Shown piece by piece: positions 11,293 to 24,104 of a stretch of DNA of 64,000 bases. The stretch is taken from positions 122,329,657 through 122,393,656 of the forward strand of contig NC_083345.1 in NCBI RefSeq assembly GCF_019175385.1, written 5' to 3'. Position numbers and translations under genes: made by a program. The notes below the pieces were generated by a model. That model saw only the letters and a program-made list of their open reading frames with translations, was not told where the DNA came from and searched no databases. Source of the DNA: Lycium barbarum. Lineage: Eukaryota; Streptophyta; Magnoliopsida; Solanales; Solanaceae. Positions within the stretch are counted from its first letter, which is position 1; every line of letters begins with the position of its first letter.

Positions 11293-12867
11293 GTAGTTGA
11301 AGCGTACCATTGACATAAAAGGCTCTCATTAACATTTCCATTCATTTTGTTCCGTTTTAGATGAGTTGAAGTTTCATAATTGGATCTTTTGAAGTGCTAT
11401 TACTATGATGTTACCTTTTGATCTCTAAGTAGGGAAGCATGAACTCAAAGTAGAACAATCAACAATGAAGCAATACAAAGTGCCTCATCAGATTTTATAC
11501 AAGGATGTCCTGTTGCTGCTAAATGAGAAATATTGCTGTTTATATCTTACATGAAGTTGAAATTTTGTAATTTTCTATTTTACCTTTCAGGGCTATTAAT
11601 GAAGGCTTCTTATTCAAGCACTTCTTATGATGCTACGACATCAGTCACCAAAAAGAATTTTTTAGTGGACACTTTCCCTTATCAGATAAATGGTACAAAG
11701 CATACAAGTTTGAATTTTAGAGATAAATGGGTACTTGCTTCCTCGGATGATGAATATGGAGGGGTACTTATCAACCCAGAAAGACTACCATCTAATCCCG
11801 ACAAATTTATGTTTGTGCTTCGTGCATCTCTGTCTCGTTGGAAAGTGAAGGTACTTCATTTCCAGCAACTACTATACTAGACTAGTCTCAAATTTCATGA
11901 TTTGATTTCTTGTTTGGTGTTGGTTACTACACAGTGAAGGCCATTGCATCTCACTTTTTTCCTTTACATTTTGTGGACAAATCTCGTGATAGGAAAACAC
12001 ACATAAAAGTTAGTCCAAAAATACTTACCATTTTTGTCAAATATCATTAGGTAAACCTAAATCACATGGACGGAAATTGACTCGAAAAACCTACAACCAC
12101 TAGGAACCAATGTAGAATTGGTGAAACATATTTATATTGGTGATACCAATTAGTTGAGAATATGTGTTAGTCATGTTAGTACGTTTTCCTTAGGTCCTAT
12201 GCTTTCTGGAAGTCTATTAGCCCCATTGGAGATTCTTATGCCAGTAGGAAATATAGAAAACTTCTTTTCATTTTGTATAATGTTGGCCTGAGATGAATTT
12301 AAATGGGGAAATATGAACAGTGACAATTCCTATTGGCAACCCTAACTTGTTTGGGGCTGAGGCATAGCAAATTTTGTTGTATAATTAGATAATAAGTGAC
12401 AACTTATAAAGAACCTTTTGCTAATTGATGGCTCTCGATATAGGGGAAGAAGGGAGTTTGGCTTAAGCTACCGCTGGAAAAATGCGATCTAGTTCCTATT
12501 GCAGTAAAGGTATGTCCTTTTTCTGATTAATTGCAATGAAGGTATTCCGTTTGTTGATGAATTGAGATAGGACGATAAAACCGACACCGGAAGTTATTCT
12601 CCAAACTAACTTTTGTCTTAATAATCTTTTTAAGGTTTTGCTGTTAGTTCTTTTGATTGTTGAAAGCTGGCTAACATAGTGGTCGAATTTAAACTATGTA
12701 TAGGAAGGATTTCAGTATCATCATGCAGAAAGACGATATGTCATGATGACTTATTGGATACCAGATGAACCCTGCATGCTTCCTTCTAATGCATCTCATC
12801 AAGTTGGAGTTGGAGGTTTTGTGATCAATGACAAAAATGAGGTGCATATTTTCCTGTTTGGAAGGCC

Positions 12868-13096
12868 CTATGTGATGCACTTTTCTTTTTAATATGTTCC
12901 GAAGAGAATGATACCTTTCTATATTTAGAAACACTATATATAACTTTAAATTTACCCCTTTACCCTTAATGAGATTATTTTTAGCCACACAAATTTCTAT
13001 GGTTTGTTTTAGACAACAAGTTTCAAAAGTTTTCCTTTATTTGTAAAACTTCGTGCTTAGTCAAACACCTTCACATAAATTGGGACGGGGGGATTA
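12868..13096. mobile_element. Stowaway-like MITE in intron 4 of copy A
   Basis: Degenerate left end near TATGTGATGCAC and right end CATAAATTGGGACGGGGGGA. It lies wholly in intron 4 and is present in copy B intron 4 (about 60628-60843), so it predates the duplication. Confidence 0.65.
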
Positions 13097-14473
13097 GTAT
13101 AAGCTTCTGAATTTTTTGTGTAGTCCCTTAGGCTAATAAAATTACTGCTTTAGGTGCTCGTCGTGCAAGAGAAACATTCTGCCCCGGCTCTTTCAGGCCT
13201 ATGGAAAATACCAACTGGTTTCATTCTTGAGTTATGTTCCTCTACTGCAATTTGACCTTAACAGTTTGGTCACTTTTGACTGAAGTAAATACTACTGAAG
13301 CATGAAATCTGCATACTTAACTCCTTAAACATTGTTCTTGCCTCAAAATCACAGTCAGAGGAGATCTTTACATGAGTTGTGAGAGAAGTGAAGGAGGAAA
13401 CTGGGGTAAGAAATTCACACTTAACATATCTTAACATATCTCATACCTAAACTAGCAATTTATAACGAGCAATCGTTATATAAATGATGGTTATTTCATA
13501 TTATATTTCCAGATTGATACTGAATTTGTGGAGGTTATGGCTTTCAGGTAACAATTTTTCCTCTTCAAAGGACCATAATTTTATGATGATGTACAGTGAC
13601 TATTTAGTTCCGTTTTATTAGCAATTTTATAGAAACATGAAATGCTGATACAATAAGTATCCGAGCAAAACTTTGCTCAGACACAGAGAATGTAGAAGTA
13701 CTACTTGCTAGACTTCACTTTTAGGATACTTCTTGTGTTCTGATGTAACAAATTGATTAAATTTATCGATGTCCTTCTTCAGGCATGCACATAATGTGGC
13801 CTTTGAAAAGTTGGATTTATTCTTCGTCTGCCTGTTAAAACCTCTGTCGAAACAGATCATGGTTGATGATCTAGAAATTCAGGCTGCTAAGGTAAATATA
13901 TTGCATAAATTAATAGTCAGTGAAAATGAATTTGATTTATGTATTTCCTTCACTAAATGATAGTTTCTGTTCAATGCATCCCATCTCGGTGATGATATTA
14001 TCCGCATTATATTTTTAATCTTATCCATTACTTGAATCTTTTGGAGAAAAACATTGATTAACCTCAAGAAAAATTAGAAACTACTTATTGTCCATGCACC
14101 AGATGTTCTTGGCTTCGCAATGTTGAACTCCCATGCTATATTGTCCATGCACTAGATGTTCAGTCTTGGCTGTGCAAGGGGTGTTAACTCATAAGCTAGC
14201 TTTAGGTGTTGAGTTTTCTTAACAATTTTGGCTAGAGTGTGCAGTTTTATGCTACCTTGCATTTACTCGAGTTGTTTTTTATTTTCACGATACAGTGGAT
14301 GCCTTTAATTGAGTTCGTGGAGCAGCCACTAATCCAAGGAAATGACATGTTCAAGAAAATAATTGACATTTTCATCGCTCGACTAGGGAAGCGTTACTGC
14401 GGATTATCTGTCCATCAAATGGTTTCCAAATTTGATGACAAATTTTCCACAATGTATTTCAACACAGTTGATG

Positions 14474-14478
14474 ATTCA
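14474..14478. repeat. Target-site duplication ATTCA, left
   Basis: ATTCA precedes the chromovirus 5'-TG and is repeated after its CA-3' end at 27561-27565. Removing the element and one copy restores the exon-9 frame seen in copy B. Confidence 0.95.
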
Positions 14479-16591
14479 TGTCACGCCCCGAACCATGGCC
14501 TGGACGTAACACGACACTCGTTGCCTGACTGCATGTGACCGAGCGAACCACATGGCTTGCTGAATCATCATGATACATAACATAAGCGGAATATAACGTG
14601 AATGCATGATGAGCCTTTATAAAACATGGTAAGTCATAATACTTAATAAAATACTTGTTTAAACATGAGTGAGCCAAAATGGCTATACGACTCCAAATGT
14701 CTGACATGACATAACTGACTTGTCTAGTCTATGAAACCTCTATCATGAGTCTGACTGGAAAAAACATACTTACTGGGACAAGGCCCGCAACATACCTTTA
14801 GATGTAAAACTAAATAAAGAAATACAATGTATAAACCCCGAATGAGATGGGGCTCACCAATAAGCTGGTACGTGCAAATCCTAATGAGCAGAAGCGTCGT
14901 CCTGTAAATCCATACCTGCATCGTGAAATGCAGGCCCCCGGGCAATAAAAGGGGACGTCAGCACATTGAATGTACTGGTATGTAAAGCAACCGAAAGAAA
15001 CAACATGGGACATGGAATAACATGATAAGAACTGAAACTGAAAACCTGGACATGATCATGAGCATGAGTACATATGTATATATATAACATAAGTAAAAAC
15101 ATGATAAGTAGGGAGAGCATTTCATAAACCGACACATGATATCACCACGTGGATACGTGGAGTCTGGTACCTCGCCGGACCAGCAGAGCCCTCATACCTT
15201 GCCAGAGTATAAGGTGGTAACATGCCTGATGGATCCATTCAGTGTAAAATTAAGGTATCGTCCTAAGTGGGCGGAGCGATCCTTGTCCTATGGTGGCTAC
15301 ATAGTTTCAGGCTATCTGAGCCTTCTCGGTAATTCGTGCAACTCCCAAAAACATGAACATAATATAGTTGGCTAAGAAGCCCATGACTTTCGTGAATTAA
15401 CTTGTACTTGTCTTGTAATCATGATTTCACGAAATAACTTGTAACCATGGTTCATGAAATAGCTTGTAAACATATTCTTGATTTATGAGTAATACAATAG
15501 TTCATAATCATATATTTGTAATTGACTTGAAAACATGCTTGTAACTTGCAAAATAAAATCATAAAGTTTCATATGAACATGATGAGAACACATGAGGAAG
15601 AATTCATGATTCATGGATTAAGCTAGGGTTCCTAATAACCGTAATGGAAGATTAGGAATACAACAACAAATATAGATACAAAATTCATGTACATAAATAC
15701 TTAAATACGGGCTTCCAATGTGTTGGGTTTAATGCCCTAAGATTTGAACTTCATGGATATCAAGGAAACGAAGCATGGGGAAGAACATAGAGATTCCCTC
15801 ATGTGGATGGAAGTTCTACATACCTTAATTGCTCCAAAACTTGAATTAATGATTTGAATTTTGGAGAAGATTTCCTAAATCTTGATTCTTGAATCTTGAG
15901 ATGGGTTTTCTTGAAAACCCTAGATTAGGAATGATGATTTCTTGTTTAGATTACAAGGATATATGTTAGAATTGAGTTGGAATAATTAGAATGGACTTAC
16001 CTTGGTGTTCTTGATGTTGGAGGAGAGTAGGAAGTCGTTCTAGGGTTTGAGGGAGTGAAAAATAATGAGTTGAACTGATATAGACGAATATCTAGTGTTC
16101 TGGAACATTGCACTTTACGTCCAGCAAAATACTGGCCGTATTTCAGTTTACGGGCCGTAAACTACAATACGGTCCGTATTCTGCCATATGGACTGCACTG
16201 CATCTCTTCAGTAAAATGGTCATAACTCTTTGCACAGATGTCCGTTTGACCCCCGTAAGATACCGTTGGAAAGGTATTTCAATGATCTACAACTTTTATG
16301 AAGGAGGTTTTCCCAAATTCCAAATACGTTTTGAATTACGGGCCGTATAGTGATATACGGTCCGTATTTAACCATATGACCTCAAAATGTCAAATTTCAG
16401 AATGTTCAGAAATTCTTGGTTTCAGTTTACGATCACTGTTCATGGGCGTAAATTGGAATACGACCACTGTTCATGGGCGTAAACCACCATATCACAACTG
16501 AACAGGAAAATTTCAATTCCCACATTCTTTATCTGATTTTCTGAGTCTAGGATCGTGGTCAATACTTTCGTTAAAGGTACGGGGTGTTACA
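14479..16591 (-). repeat. 3' LTR of the chromovirus
   Basis: 2113 bp. Minus strand starts TGTAACACCCCGTACC at 16591 and ends GGGGCGTGACA at 14479. It contains clustered palindromes TTTACGGGCCGTAAA (16147-16161) and ATACGGTCCGTAT (16167-16179), and related ones near 16338-16365. It carries about 13 bp (around 15845-15858) that the other LTR lacks, between short TTGAATT repeats. Confidence 0.95.
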
Positions 16592-16606
16592 ATATCTCCC
16601 CCTTGG
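16592..16606 (-). other. Polypurine tract of the chromovirus
   Basis: Minus strand CCAAGGGGGAGATAT lies directly before the TGTAACACC start of the 3' LTR. It is the expected primer for plus-strand DNA synthesis. Confidence 0.8.
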
Positions 16607-17390
16607 GATCATTCGTCCTCGAATGATGGGTCATGGTTAAGGATATGGCTGGACATGGCTTGAATACATGAACATGAATGAAAGATGACATAAAACATAA
16701 GGGCTTGACATGGTTACGTGGGAACATGATCATGGATCATGAGAACTGAATGTGTGATTACATGGAAACATGGGTACTGAAGCATGAGACATGAAACATG
16801 AGCGCTGGATACATGACATGAGCGTTAAACATGAGGCATGGAAACTGATATGACATAGTTTCATGAAAACGTCAGTGCCTAAACATGAGATATGAATAGC
16901 GAATACATGAACTTGAACATGAAACGTGAGGCATGAATACATAAGGGACATTATAACTCTTCTCTGAAATGTCATTAAGCCATCATTAATTCGATACTCG
17001 TAATTCTTGCTCGACATACAACATATACCTTGCTTTCCTTAACAACTTTCGTCTCCTACCTCAAATGTCTTTGAAATCTCATTTAGAATCATTAAATATT
17101 ACTTCTTACTCGTCAACATGCCGTATACGTCATACCCTTCGTGGGTCTATTCGTGGTATGCTAACGGGGAAATTTCCAAGTTGTAACATTCTCCCCCCTT
17201 TTTGGAGCATTTGTCCTCGAATGTTAAACATTCGGGATTCTACAAAAATTTCGCCAGAGTTTCCCCTGTAATATGACACTATCAACTTGTCACAACAACC
17301 CATAATATCATTGCCTCACAGGGCTACATCACAATAGCACTATAAATTGGCCACACACGACCAAAAGCATGAAAAGAAAGCTTACATACC
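16607..17390 (-). other. Untranslated tail of chromovirus with a second PPT/LTR-start-like site
   Basis: Lies between the chromodomain frame and the 3' LTR. At 17189-17203 the minus strand has AAAAAGGGGGGAGAA followed by TGTTACAACTTGG at 17188 downward. This looks like another polypurine tract plus LTR start, a parallel of the real junction at 16591/16592. The piece nearest the LTR (16640-16950) is rich in ACATGA-type short repeats. No gene is seen; frames at 16730-17017 and 17065-17271 are not convincing. Confidence 0.6.
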
Positions 17391-18908
17391 TCAAAATCTT
17401 GGTGCTTCATCATAAATCTCTCCTGCGGGCTGAAACAAGTGCAGGTACTTGGATTTCATATCCTCCTCGGCTTCCCATGTAGCTTCCTCAACTTTCTGAC
17501 TCCTCCACAGGATTTTTACTGAGGCTACTTCCTTAGTTCTCAACTTGCGAACTTGACGGTCAAGAATGGCTACGGGGATCTCCGCATAAGTCAACCCATC
17601 CTTAACTGTTATAGTATCAGTAGAAATAACTAACGATGGGTCTCCTACACACTTCCTCAACATGGACACATGAAATACGGGATGTACAGCAGCCAAGTCT
17701 TGTGGCAACTCAAGTTCATAAGCCACTAGACCGACCTTTCGTAGAATTCTGTAAGGTCCAATATATCTGGGACTTAGCTTTCCTTTCTTGCCAAATCTCA
17801 CAACACCTTTCATGGGTGAGACTTTAAGGAACACCCAATCATCAACTGAAAATTCTAAATCCCTTCGTCTCACATCTGTATAAGACTTCTGGCGACTCTA
17901 AGCTGTTTTCAAACGCTCCTGTATTAACTTGACTTTCTCCATAACCTGATAAACCAAATCTGGTCCTAACAACTCTACTTCACCTACTTCGAACCAACCA
18001 ATAGGTGATCTGCACCTTCGCCCATACAGAGCTTCAAATGGTGCCATCCCAATACTAGCATGATAACTGTTATTATAAGAAAACTCAATGAGAGGTAAGT
18101 GATCATCCCAATTACCTTTGAAATCCAAGACGCATGTTCTCAACATATCCTCCAGAGTCTAAATAGTACGCTCTGCCTGGCCATCTGTTTGTGGATGAAA
18201 AGCTGTGCTGAGGTTCACCTTGGTACCCAATCCTTTCTGAAAGGATTTCCAAAAGTTCGCTGTAAACTGAGCACCACGATCTGAAATAATGGACACTGGT
18301 GTCCCATGCAATCTGACAATCTCATTAACATACAACTTGGCATAATCTTCTGCTGAATCTGTGGTCTTGACTGGCAAAAAGTGTGCTGACTTAGTAAGCC
18401 GGTCAACGATCACCCAAATGGAGTCATGTCTCCTAGCTGAACGAGGTAAACCTGATACAAAATCCATATTGATCATTTCCCATTTCCAGACAGGAATATC
18501 AATATTCTGAGCCAAGCCACCAGGCCTCTGGTGTTCGGCTTTCACCTGCTGACAATTCGGGTACTTAGCTACAAAATCTGCCACATTCCTCTTCATATCG
18601 TTCCACCAGTAAATCTCCTTGAGATCATGATACATCTTAGTGGAACCTGGGTGAATGGAATACCTGGAATTGTGAGCTTCTGACATGATTCGCTCTCTGA
18701 GCCCATCTACATCTGGGACACATAATCTACCTCGGTACCTCAAGGTACCATCATCTCCCCCTTGTTCGAAAGCCGTCGTTTTATGCTTGTGAATCCCCTC
18801 TTTCAGCTGCAACAAATAGGGATCATTAAACTGTTTCTCCCTGACTTCAACGACTAGAGAGGAAAAAGCCCTATTCTGAACAACCACACCACCATCCTCG
18901 GAGTCCAA
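17391..18908 (-). pseudogene. Chromovirus integrase with C-terminal chromodomain, interrupted
   Basis: Integrase would insert element cDNA into chromatin. From 18908 downward the frame shows the zinc-binding region (HPGSTKMYHDL, then YPNCQQVK), the catalytic core (MDFVSGLP, later SDRGAQFTA, then HPQTDGQAERT) and, past 18146, the end of the core and the GPY-type region. At about 17400-17600 a chromodomain-like segment follows (ILDRQVRKLR, then WRSQ and ATWE). The first cysteine of the Cys-x2-Cys pair is tyrosine here (Y-P-N-C). TAG stops interrupt the frame at about 18147-18158 and near 17895, each at a place where the family usually has glutamine. It is not functional as it stands. Confidence 0.9.
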
Positions 18909-18911
18909 AAG

Positions 18912-20510
18912 TCAAACTCCAAGATTGGCCAAACGGTGAACTTCCTTTGTCATAACTCTCTTATCTACATCCACGTGGGCTAGACTTCCCATGGAACGCC
19001 GACTAAGAGCATCAGCTACATCATTCGCTTTCCCCGGATGATAGAGAATATCTACATCATAATCCTTAAGCAATTCGAGCCATCTCCTCTGTCTAAGATT
19101 TAGCTCCCTTTGCTTGAATATGTACTGCAGGATTTTATGATCTGTGAAAATATCAACGTGCACTCCATATAAATAATGACGCCATATCTTAAGTGCAAAA
19201 ACTACAGCTGCCAACTCTAAGTCATGAGTCTGATAATTCTTTTCGTGAACCTTGAGCTGACGAGATGCATAAGCTACAACCTTGCCATGCTGCATTAAGA
19301 CACATTCGAGACCAACTCCCGAAGCATCACAATAAACCACGAACCCTTCAGTTCCCTCTGGTAAAGTCAAAACTGGAGCAGAAGTCAATCTTTTCTTCAA
19401 CTCTTCAAAGCTTCGCTCACAAGCATCTGACCATTTGAACTTAACTTTCTTCTGAGTCAACTTAGTCAATGGAGCAGAGATAGAAGAAAATCCTTCTACG
19501 AAGCGTCGATAATAGTCTGCCAGACCCAAGAAACTTCTTATATCAGAAACTGAGGTGGGTCTGGGCCAACTCTTTACGGCATCAATCTTCTGAGAATCAA
19601 CTTTAACACCTTCACCCGAGATCACATGGCCTAAGAATGCCACTGATTTAAGCCAAAACTCACACTTTGAGAATTTTGCAAAAAGTTCGCGATCCTTAAG
19701 AGTCTGCAACACTATTCTGAGATGTTCTGTATGATCAGCCTCATTACGGGAATACACCAAAATATCATCAATGAAGACAATGACGAATAAATTGAGATAA
19801 GGTTTGAAGAGCCTATTCATAAGATCCATGAAAGCAGCTGGCGCATTTGTCAACCCAAATGATATAACAAGAAATTCAAAATGGCCATAACGGGTTCTGA
19901 AAGCGGTCTTCGGAATATCAACTTCCTTAACCTTTAACTGATGATAGCCTGATCTGAGGTCAATCTTGGAATAACATTGGGCACCCTGCAGTTGGTCAAA
20001 TAAATCATCTATTCTAGGAAGAGGATACATGTTCTTAATGGTGACCTTGTTCAGCTGACGGTAGTCTATACACATACGTAAGGAACCATCCTTCTTTCGG
20101 ATAAATAAGACTGGCGCACCCCAAGGCGAAACACTGGGCCTAATAAACCCCTTATCAAGAAGATCTTTCAACTGGGCTTTTAACTCTTTTAACTCTGCTG
20201 GAGCCATTTTGTATGGCGGAATAGATATCGGCTGAGTATCGGGAAGTAGATCAATTCCAAATTCAATCTCCCTGTTAGGAGGGACTCCTGGAAGATCTTC
20301 TGGGAAGACTTCTGGAAATTCATTTACAACTGGAACAGATTGAAGAGTCAGAGTCTGGGCATCTGAATCCTTGACTCGAACTAGGTGGTAGATATAACCT
20401 TTGGAAATCATTTTTCTAGCTTTTAGGTAAGAAATGAATCTACCCCTGGGTACCACTGAATTACCCTCCCATTCTATGACTGGCTCATTAGGAAACTCGA
20501 ATCTTACCAC
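18912..20510 (-). pseudogene. Chromovirus reverse transcriptase and RNase H
   Basis: A 532-codon open stretch. Reverse transcriptase motifs run in order: [45 protein letters not shown] and the catalytic FIDDILVYS (the F-x-D-D form common in this group). RNase H follows with [23 protein letters not shown] and [10 protein letters not shown], then [15 protein letters not shown]. These domains look complete. The frame is cut off from the protease by a TAG and from integrase by a TGA at 18909-18911 where arginine would be expected. The annotated methionine is just the first in the open stretch, not a real start: the product is normally one Gag-Pol polyprotein. Confidence 0.93.
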
Positions 20511-20549
20511 TTTAGTTCTACAACATACTGTGGCATAACATGAAGCTAA

Positions 20550-20968
20550 CTAATCCATACCCATGATCACATCGAAGTCTACCATTTCTAATTTCGCTAA
20601 ATCAGCTATGGTTCTGCGGTGATAGACTAAAACTGGGCAACCCCTGTACATACATCTAACTATGACTGATTCCCCAACTGGGGTGGACACCTCAAAGGGT
20701 TCATATAATTTTTCAGGTTCAATACCAAATTTCTTAGCAACAAAAGGGGTTATATAAGATAGGGTGGATCCTGGGTCAATAAGGGCATATACGTCGAAAG
20801 TGAAAACTGTTAGAGTACCTGTAACAACATCTGCACGAGCTTCTGTATCCTGACGGCCTGTCAATGCATACAAACGGTTTCGCCCACCGCTTGTGTTTCC
20901 AGACCTAGCTGCATTGTTCCCCTGCTGGGCCTGATTATTACGAGGGACTGCTGAATTTATGGATTGCG
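20550..20968 (-). pseudogene. Chromovirus gag end and aspartic protease
   Basis: The sequence enters in frame from the nested solo LTR and continues through a Gln/Asn/Gly-rich linker to the protease, whose active-site motif reads LIDPGSTLSYI. The D-P-G-S form replaces the more usual D-S/T-G-A and is seen in this clade. The frame ends at MGMD with TAG about 40 bases before the RT open stretch. It is separated from the upstream zinc-knuckle part of gag by the 3136-bp insertion at 20969-24104. Confidence 0.88.
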
Positions 20969-21181
20969 TGTCACGACCCAACCCCGTAGGCCGTGACTAG
21001 TGCCCGAGTTGGACACTCATATAATCTGTTAACTATAATCATTTATATTCAGCATATCATGAACTTATTTGTATAAAAACGGCAGGATGTTATTTAAAGC
21101 TGTCACAATTCTGTATGTTATTTTAAAGCTGTCACAATTCTGTATGTCGTAGGCACCTGTCTCCTAAGGAGTTAAAGTTTT

Positions 21182-21188
<7 letters not shown>

Positions 21189-21228
<40 letters not shown>
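21189..21228. repeat. (AT)n microsatellite
   Basis: An AT dinucleotide run inside the solo LTR. A second run lies at about 21914-21942 after a CATCAT-type run. Confidence 0.9.
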
Positions 21229-21742
21229 ACGCAAGCCGACAAGGCTGCCACTACACGCAACATCCCAAACATACACATAAATGCAAGCCGACAAGGCTGC
21301 CATTACGAATGGGTACGCCCCAAAACATAAGTCATATTCATACAGCGCAACCACAACTATATACAGACCCACACAGACGTCCACAGACCTCTAATAGTAA
21401 TGACCGTATCATATGGCGGGACAGGGCCCCGCCGTACCCAAACAAACACATATGAATACAACATAAGGGAGTTATACCACAAGCTAGGCTCCGGAACAAG
21501 GGAGCAGTCCAAAATAGCTGAATAAGTATCCTAAGCTGGCGGATCTCCGAAACGAGCGTCTGTACCTGCGGACATGAACGCAGCCCCCCGAAGAAAGAGG
21601 GTCAGTACGGAATATGTACTGAGCATGTAAAGCTTGAAAAACTTGCCTTTGAACACATTTCGTCTGTATCATTCTCATATCAATGTCATTATAGAGTTTT
21701 GTAATCAAAGCTGCATAATCATTCTGTATATAACATATATAA

Positions 21743-21910
21743 CGTGTCCCGGCCCTTTAATGAGGGACTCGGTAATTAAAATCATAGCATCATAAACATA
21801 AACATATACGTGTCCCGACCCTTTAATGAGGGACTCGGTAATAAGGAATATATGCCCTCCTGGCCACCGTCTCCATGTCATCATATCATCATGTCATCAT
21901 ATCATCATAT

Positions 21911-21944
<34 letters not shown>

Positions 21945-22023
21945 CGTGTCCCGGCCCTTTAATGAGGGACTCGGTAATAATATAGTAAACATGCGCACGA
22001 AAACGTGTCCTGGCCCGGGACTC
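21743..22023. repeat. Sub-repeats in solo LTR
   Basis: The unit CGTGTCCCGGCCCTTTAATG, followed by AGGGACTCGG, occurs at about 21743, 21808 and 21943, with a shortened copy near 22003. Spacing is irregular. The unit holds the near-palindrome TCCCGGCCCTTTAATGAGGGA. Confidence 0.8.
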
Positions 22024-24104
22024 AGTGAAGGATATAGCGATAAGCACGAGTAGAATAATAAGCAACCACATATATGCAATTTATCTTTTTGAGACTCAAT
22101 GGATAAGCAACTAACCAACTCTAAGGTGTCAAGATAATATTCATATTCAGTTCATTTTAAGTCTCATAACAAACTATTACAAGAAACGTTTCAGATTTCA
22201 TGTACATGTATCACTTAACATGGTGTAGCTTGTGAAAGTCAAGTATGCCTCTAGTTGAGTAATTCTTTAAGAGTAGGAACTTCCATACATTATTCATTAG
22301 TCATTCATATTGTAGGCTCGTGACAATAGCATTAAGAAAATGTAGAATCATAAGTCATGCATGGAACTAGAGAATAGAATTTACCCCAAGGTTCATATCG
22401 TTTCATACTTACGTCTAGGACATGCCAAAAGAAAGAAGGAATAGGCTTTACATACCTTTAGTGTTTAGTCGTATTCTAACTTGTACTTGCTGCTCATAAA
22501 CACTTATCCTATATCAAGATATCAAGAGCTATAATTAGTCTACAAGGGAATTCAATACGTATTTTGACGTTCACAATCCCTTTCTAACATTTAACGACGT
22601 TTCGTTCGCATTCAAACCAACTAGCGCTACAAGCTAACATTGCTAATCGTTCTTTCAAATATTAATCCGAACTTGTTTAAACATGACTTAGGGAACTTGG
22701 GCAGTCCATACATCATTCAAAACTGTCCCATACACACGGCTAAACAACACACATAGCATTTCCATTCTCACTTAGCAATTTTCCAGTTTTAACTTACAAC
22801 AACAACATGTTTAATGACATTACTTTCATGATTCTTGGAACTGTTTTAGCATCATTTCCATTCTTACAACAGCCCACCATCATTTCAGTTTCAACTTGAA
22901 TCAATGCACGTTACTTTCACTAAACGTTTGCAACAAGAATCAACATTCAACACACACAAATTCACTTCTAACATCAAAACTGTCCACGGTTTTGGACTGC
23001 CTATACACTTCAACATAATTCATTTCTTTAACACCTCAATTCACATATTCAACATGCATACAATACACCACAATGTCCATAACAACAACAATCCAAATGT
23101 GACACAAAACAGTCCCTAAATCTCCCCTAAAACAGTCCCTTTTACACGGTTACAACACCCTTCCCACAATTTCATGATTTTCATCCGTTTATCCAACTAC
23201 AATACATTCAATACATTTCCAATACATGTTCAAGAAGATAAAGCATGACTTCATTAGAACCTTCAACACACGGCTCATTTTCATTTCAAGAAAAACAGTC
23301 CAATATCCAACATGCAACATCACAACCAAACTTCTACAATCTTTGTTCATTTACCTATGTTGGTGCATATTCAATTCATCAACAATACATGCAAAATGAA
23401 ATCAATCATGACTTCACCTCACTCACGGTTCACTCTCTACTTCAACTACAACAACATGCATGAACTATACATTCAAATCATCATACAACACAAGAACACT
23501 AAGCATTCTTACCTTACAATCTTGTTCTTCACTTTGGCCGAATCTTCCACTCTATTGAGGTGCTACACCTTCTTGTTTATTTTCAACAACTAATACACAT
23601 TCTTGTACACTAGATGAGGAGTAAAATTGGTGGAGAAAACTGAAATTTGGAGCAAGTTTTTGACCCCTCTCTCTCGGCTAGCTCTAGCCGAGAGACTCTC
23701 CCTCTCTATCACTATATCTCTCTCTTGAAGTGTTGAAATGAGTTTGTTAAGGTGGAGTGAATCAGATTTTTTTGTATATGTATTCACTCCATGCTTTGGA
23801 CAAGTGTACCACACTAACTTGGGTCAATAATTCTTTGACTATCCCACTATAGTGCACGGCCAAACATGGCTTTAAAGTGGACTGATTTTTTTGTCTTTCC
23901 AATCCCACTTATTTATCCAATTGTGGTTAGTTTAATCCCAATTTTCCATTAATACTTCCATGCCAAACGAAAATTGTAGATAAATTGTGACTCGAAACGA
24001 AACCGGAAGTTAAAGTCTCTACTTCGTATCTTAAGATAGTCTTGTCTTTAACTTGTCGCGTTTATTGTAAAACGTCTCAACGTATGAAAATATGGGTTAT
24101 AACA

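Larger units (their letters stand above)
20969..24104 (-). mobile_element. Solo LTR of a second gypsy family, nested in the chromovirus
   Basis: A 3136-bp block with TGTTATAACCC at one end (24104, minus strand) and GGGTCGTGACA at the other (20969), flanked by TTGCG on both sides (20964-20968 and 24105-24109). Removing it joins gag to protease in frame. No primer site, polypurine tract or coding region is seen inside, so a solo LTR left by LTR-LTR recombination is the best reading; a non-autonomous element is the alternative. The same family is at 1033-2898. Inside are AT microsatellites and a four-copy sub-repeat. Small frames at 21181-23814 are not genes. Confidence 0.9.

Noticed and set aside
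13879..14067. Frame on the minus strand over Nudix exon 8, repeated in copy B
   Set aside because: Antisense shadow of a real exon and its intron.
14459..15375. Short frames in the chromovirus LTR, repeated at 25380-26357
   Set aside because: Identical in both LTRs and without domains; chance frames in repeat sequence.
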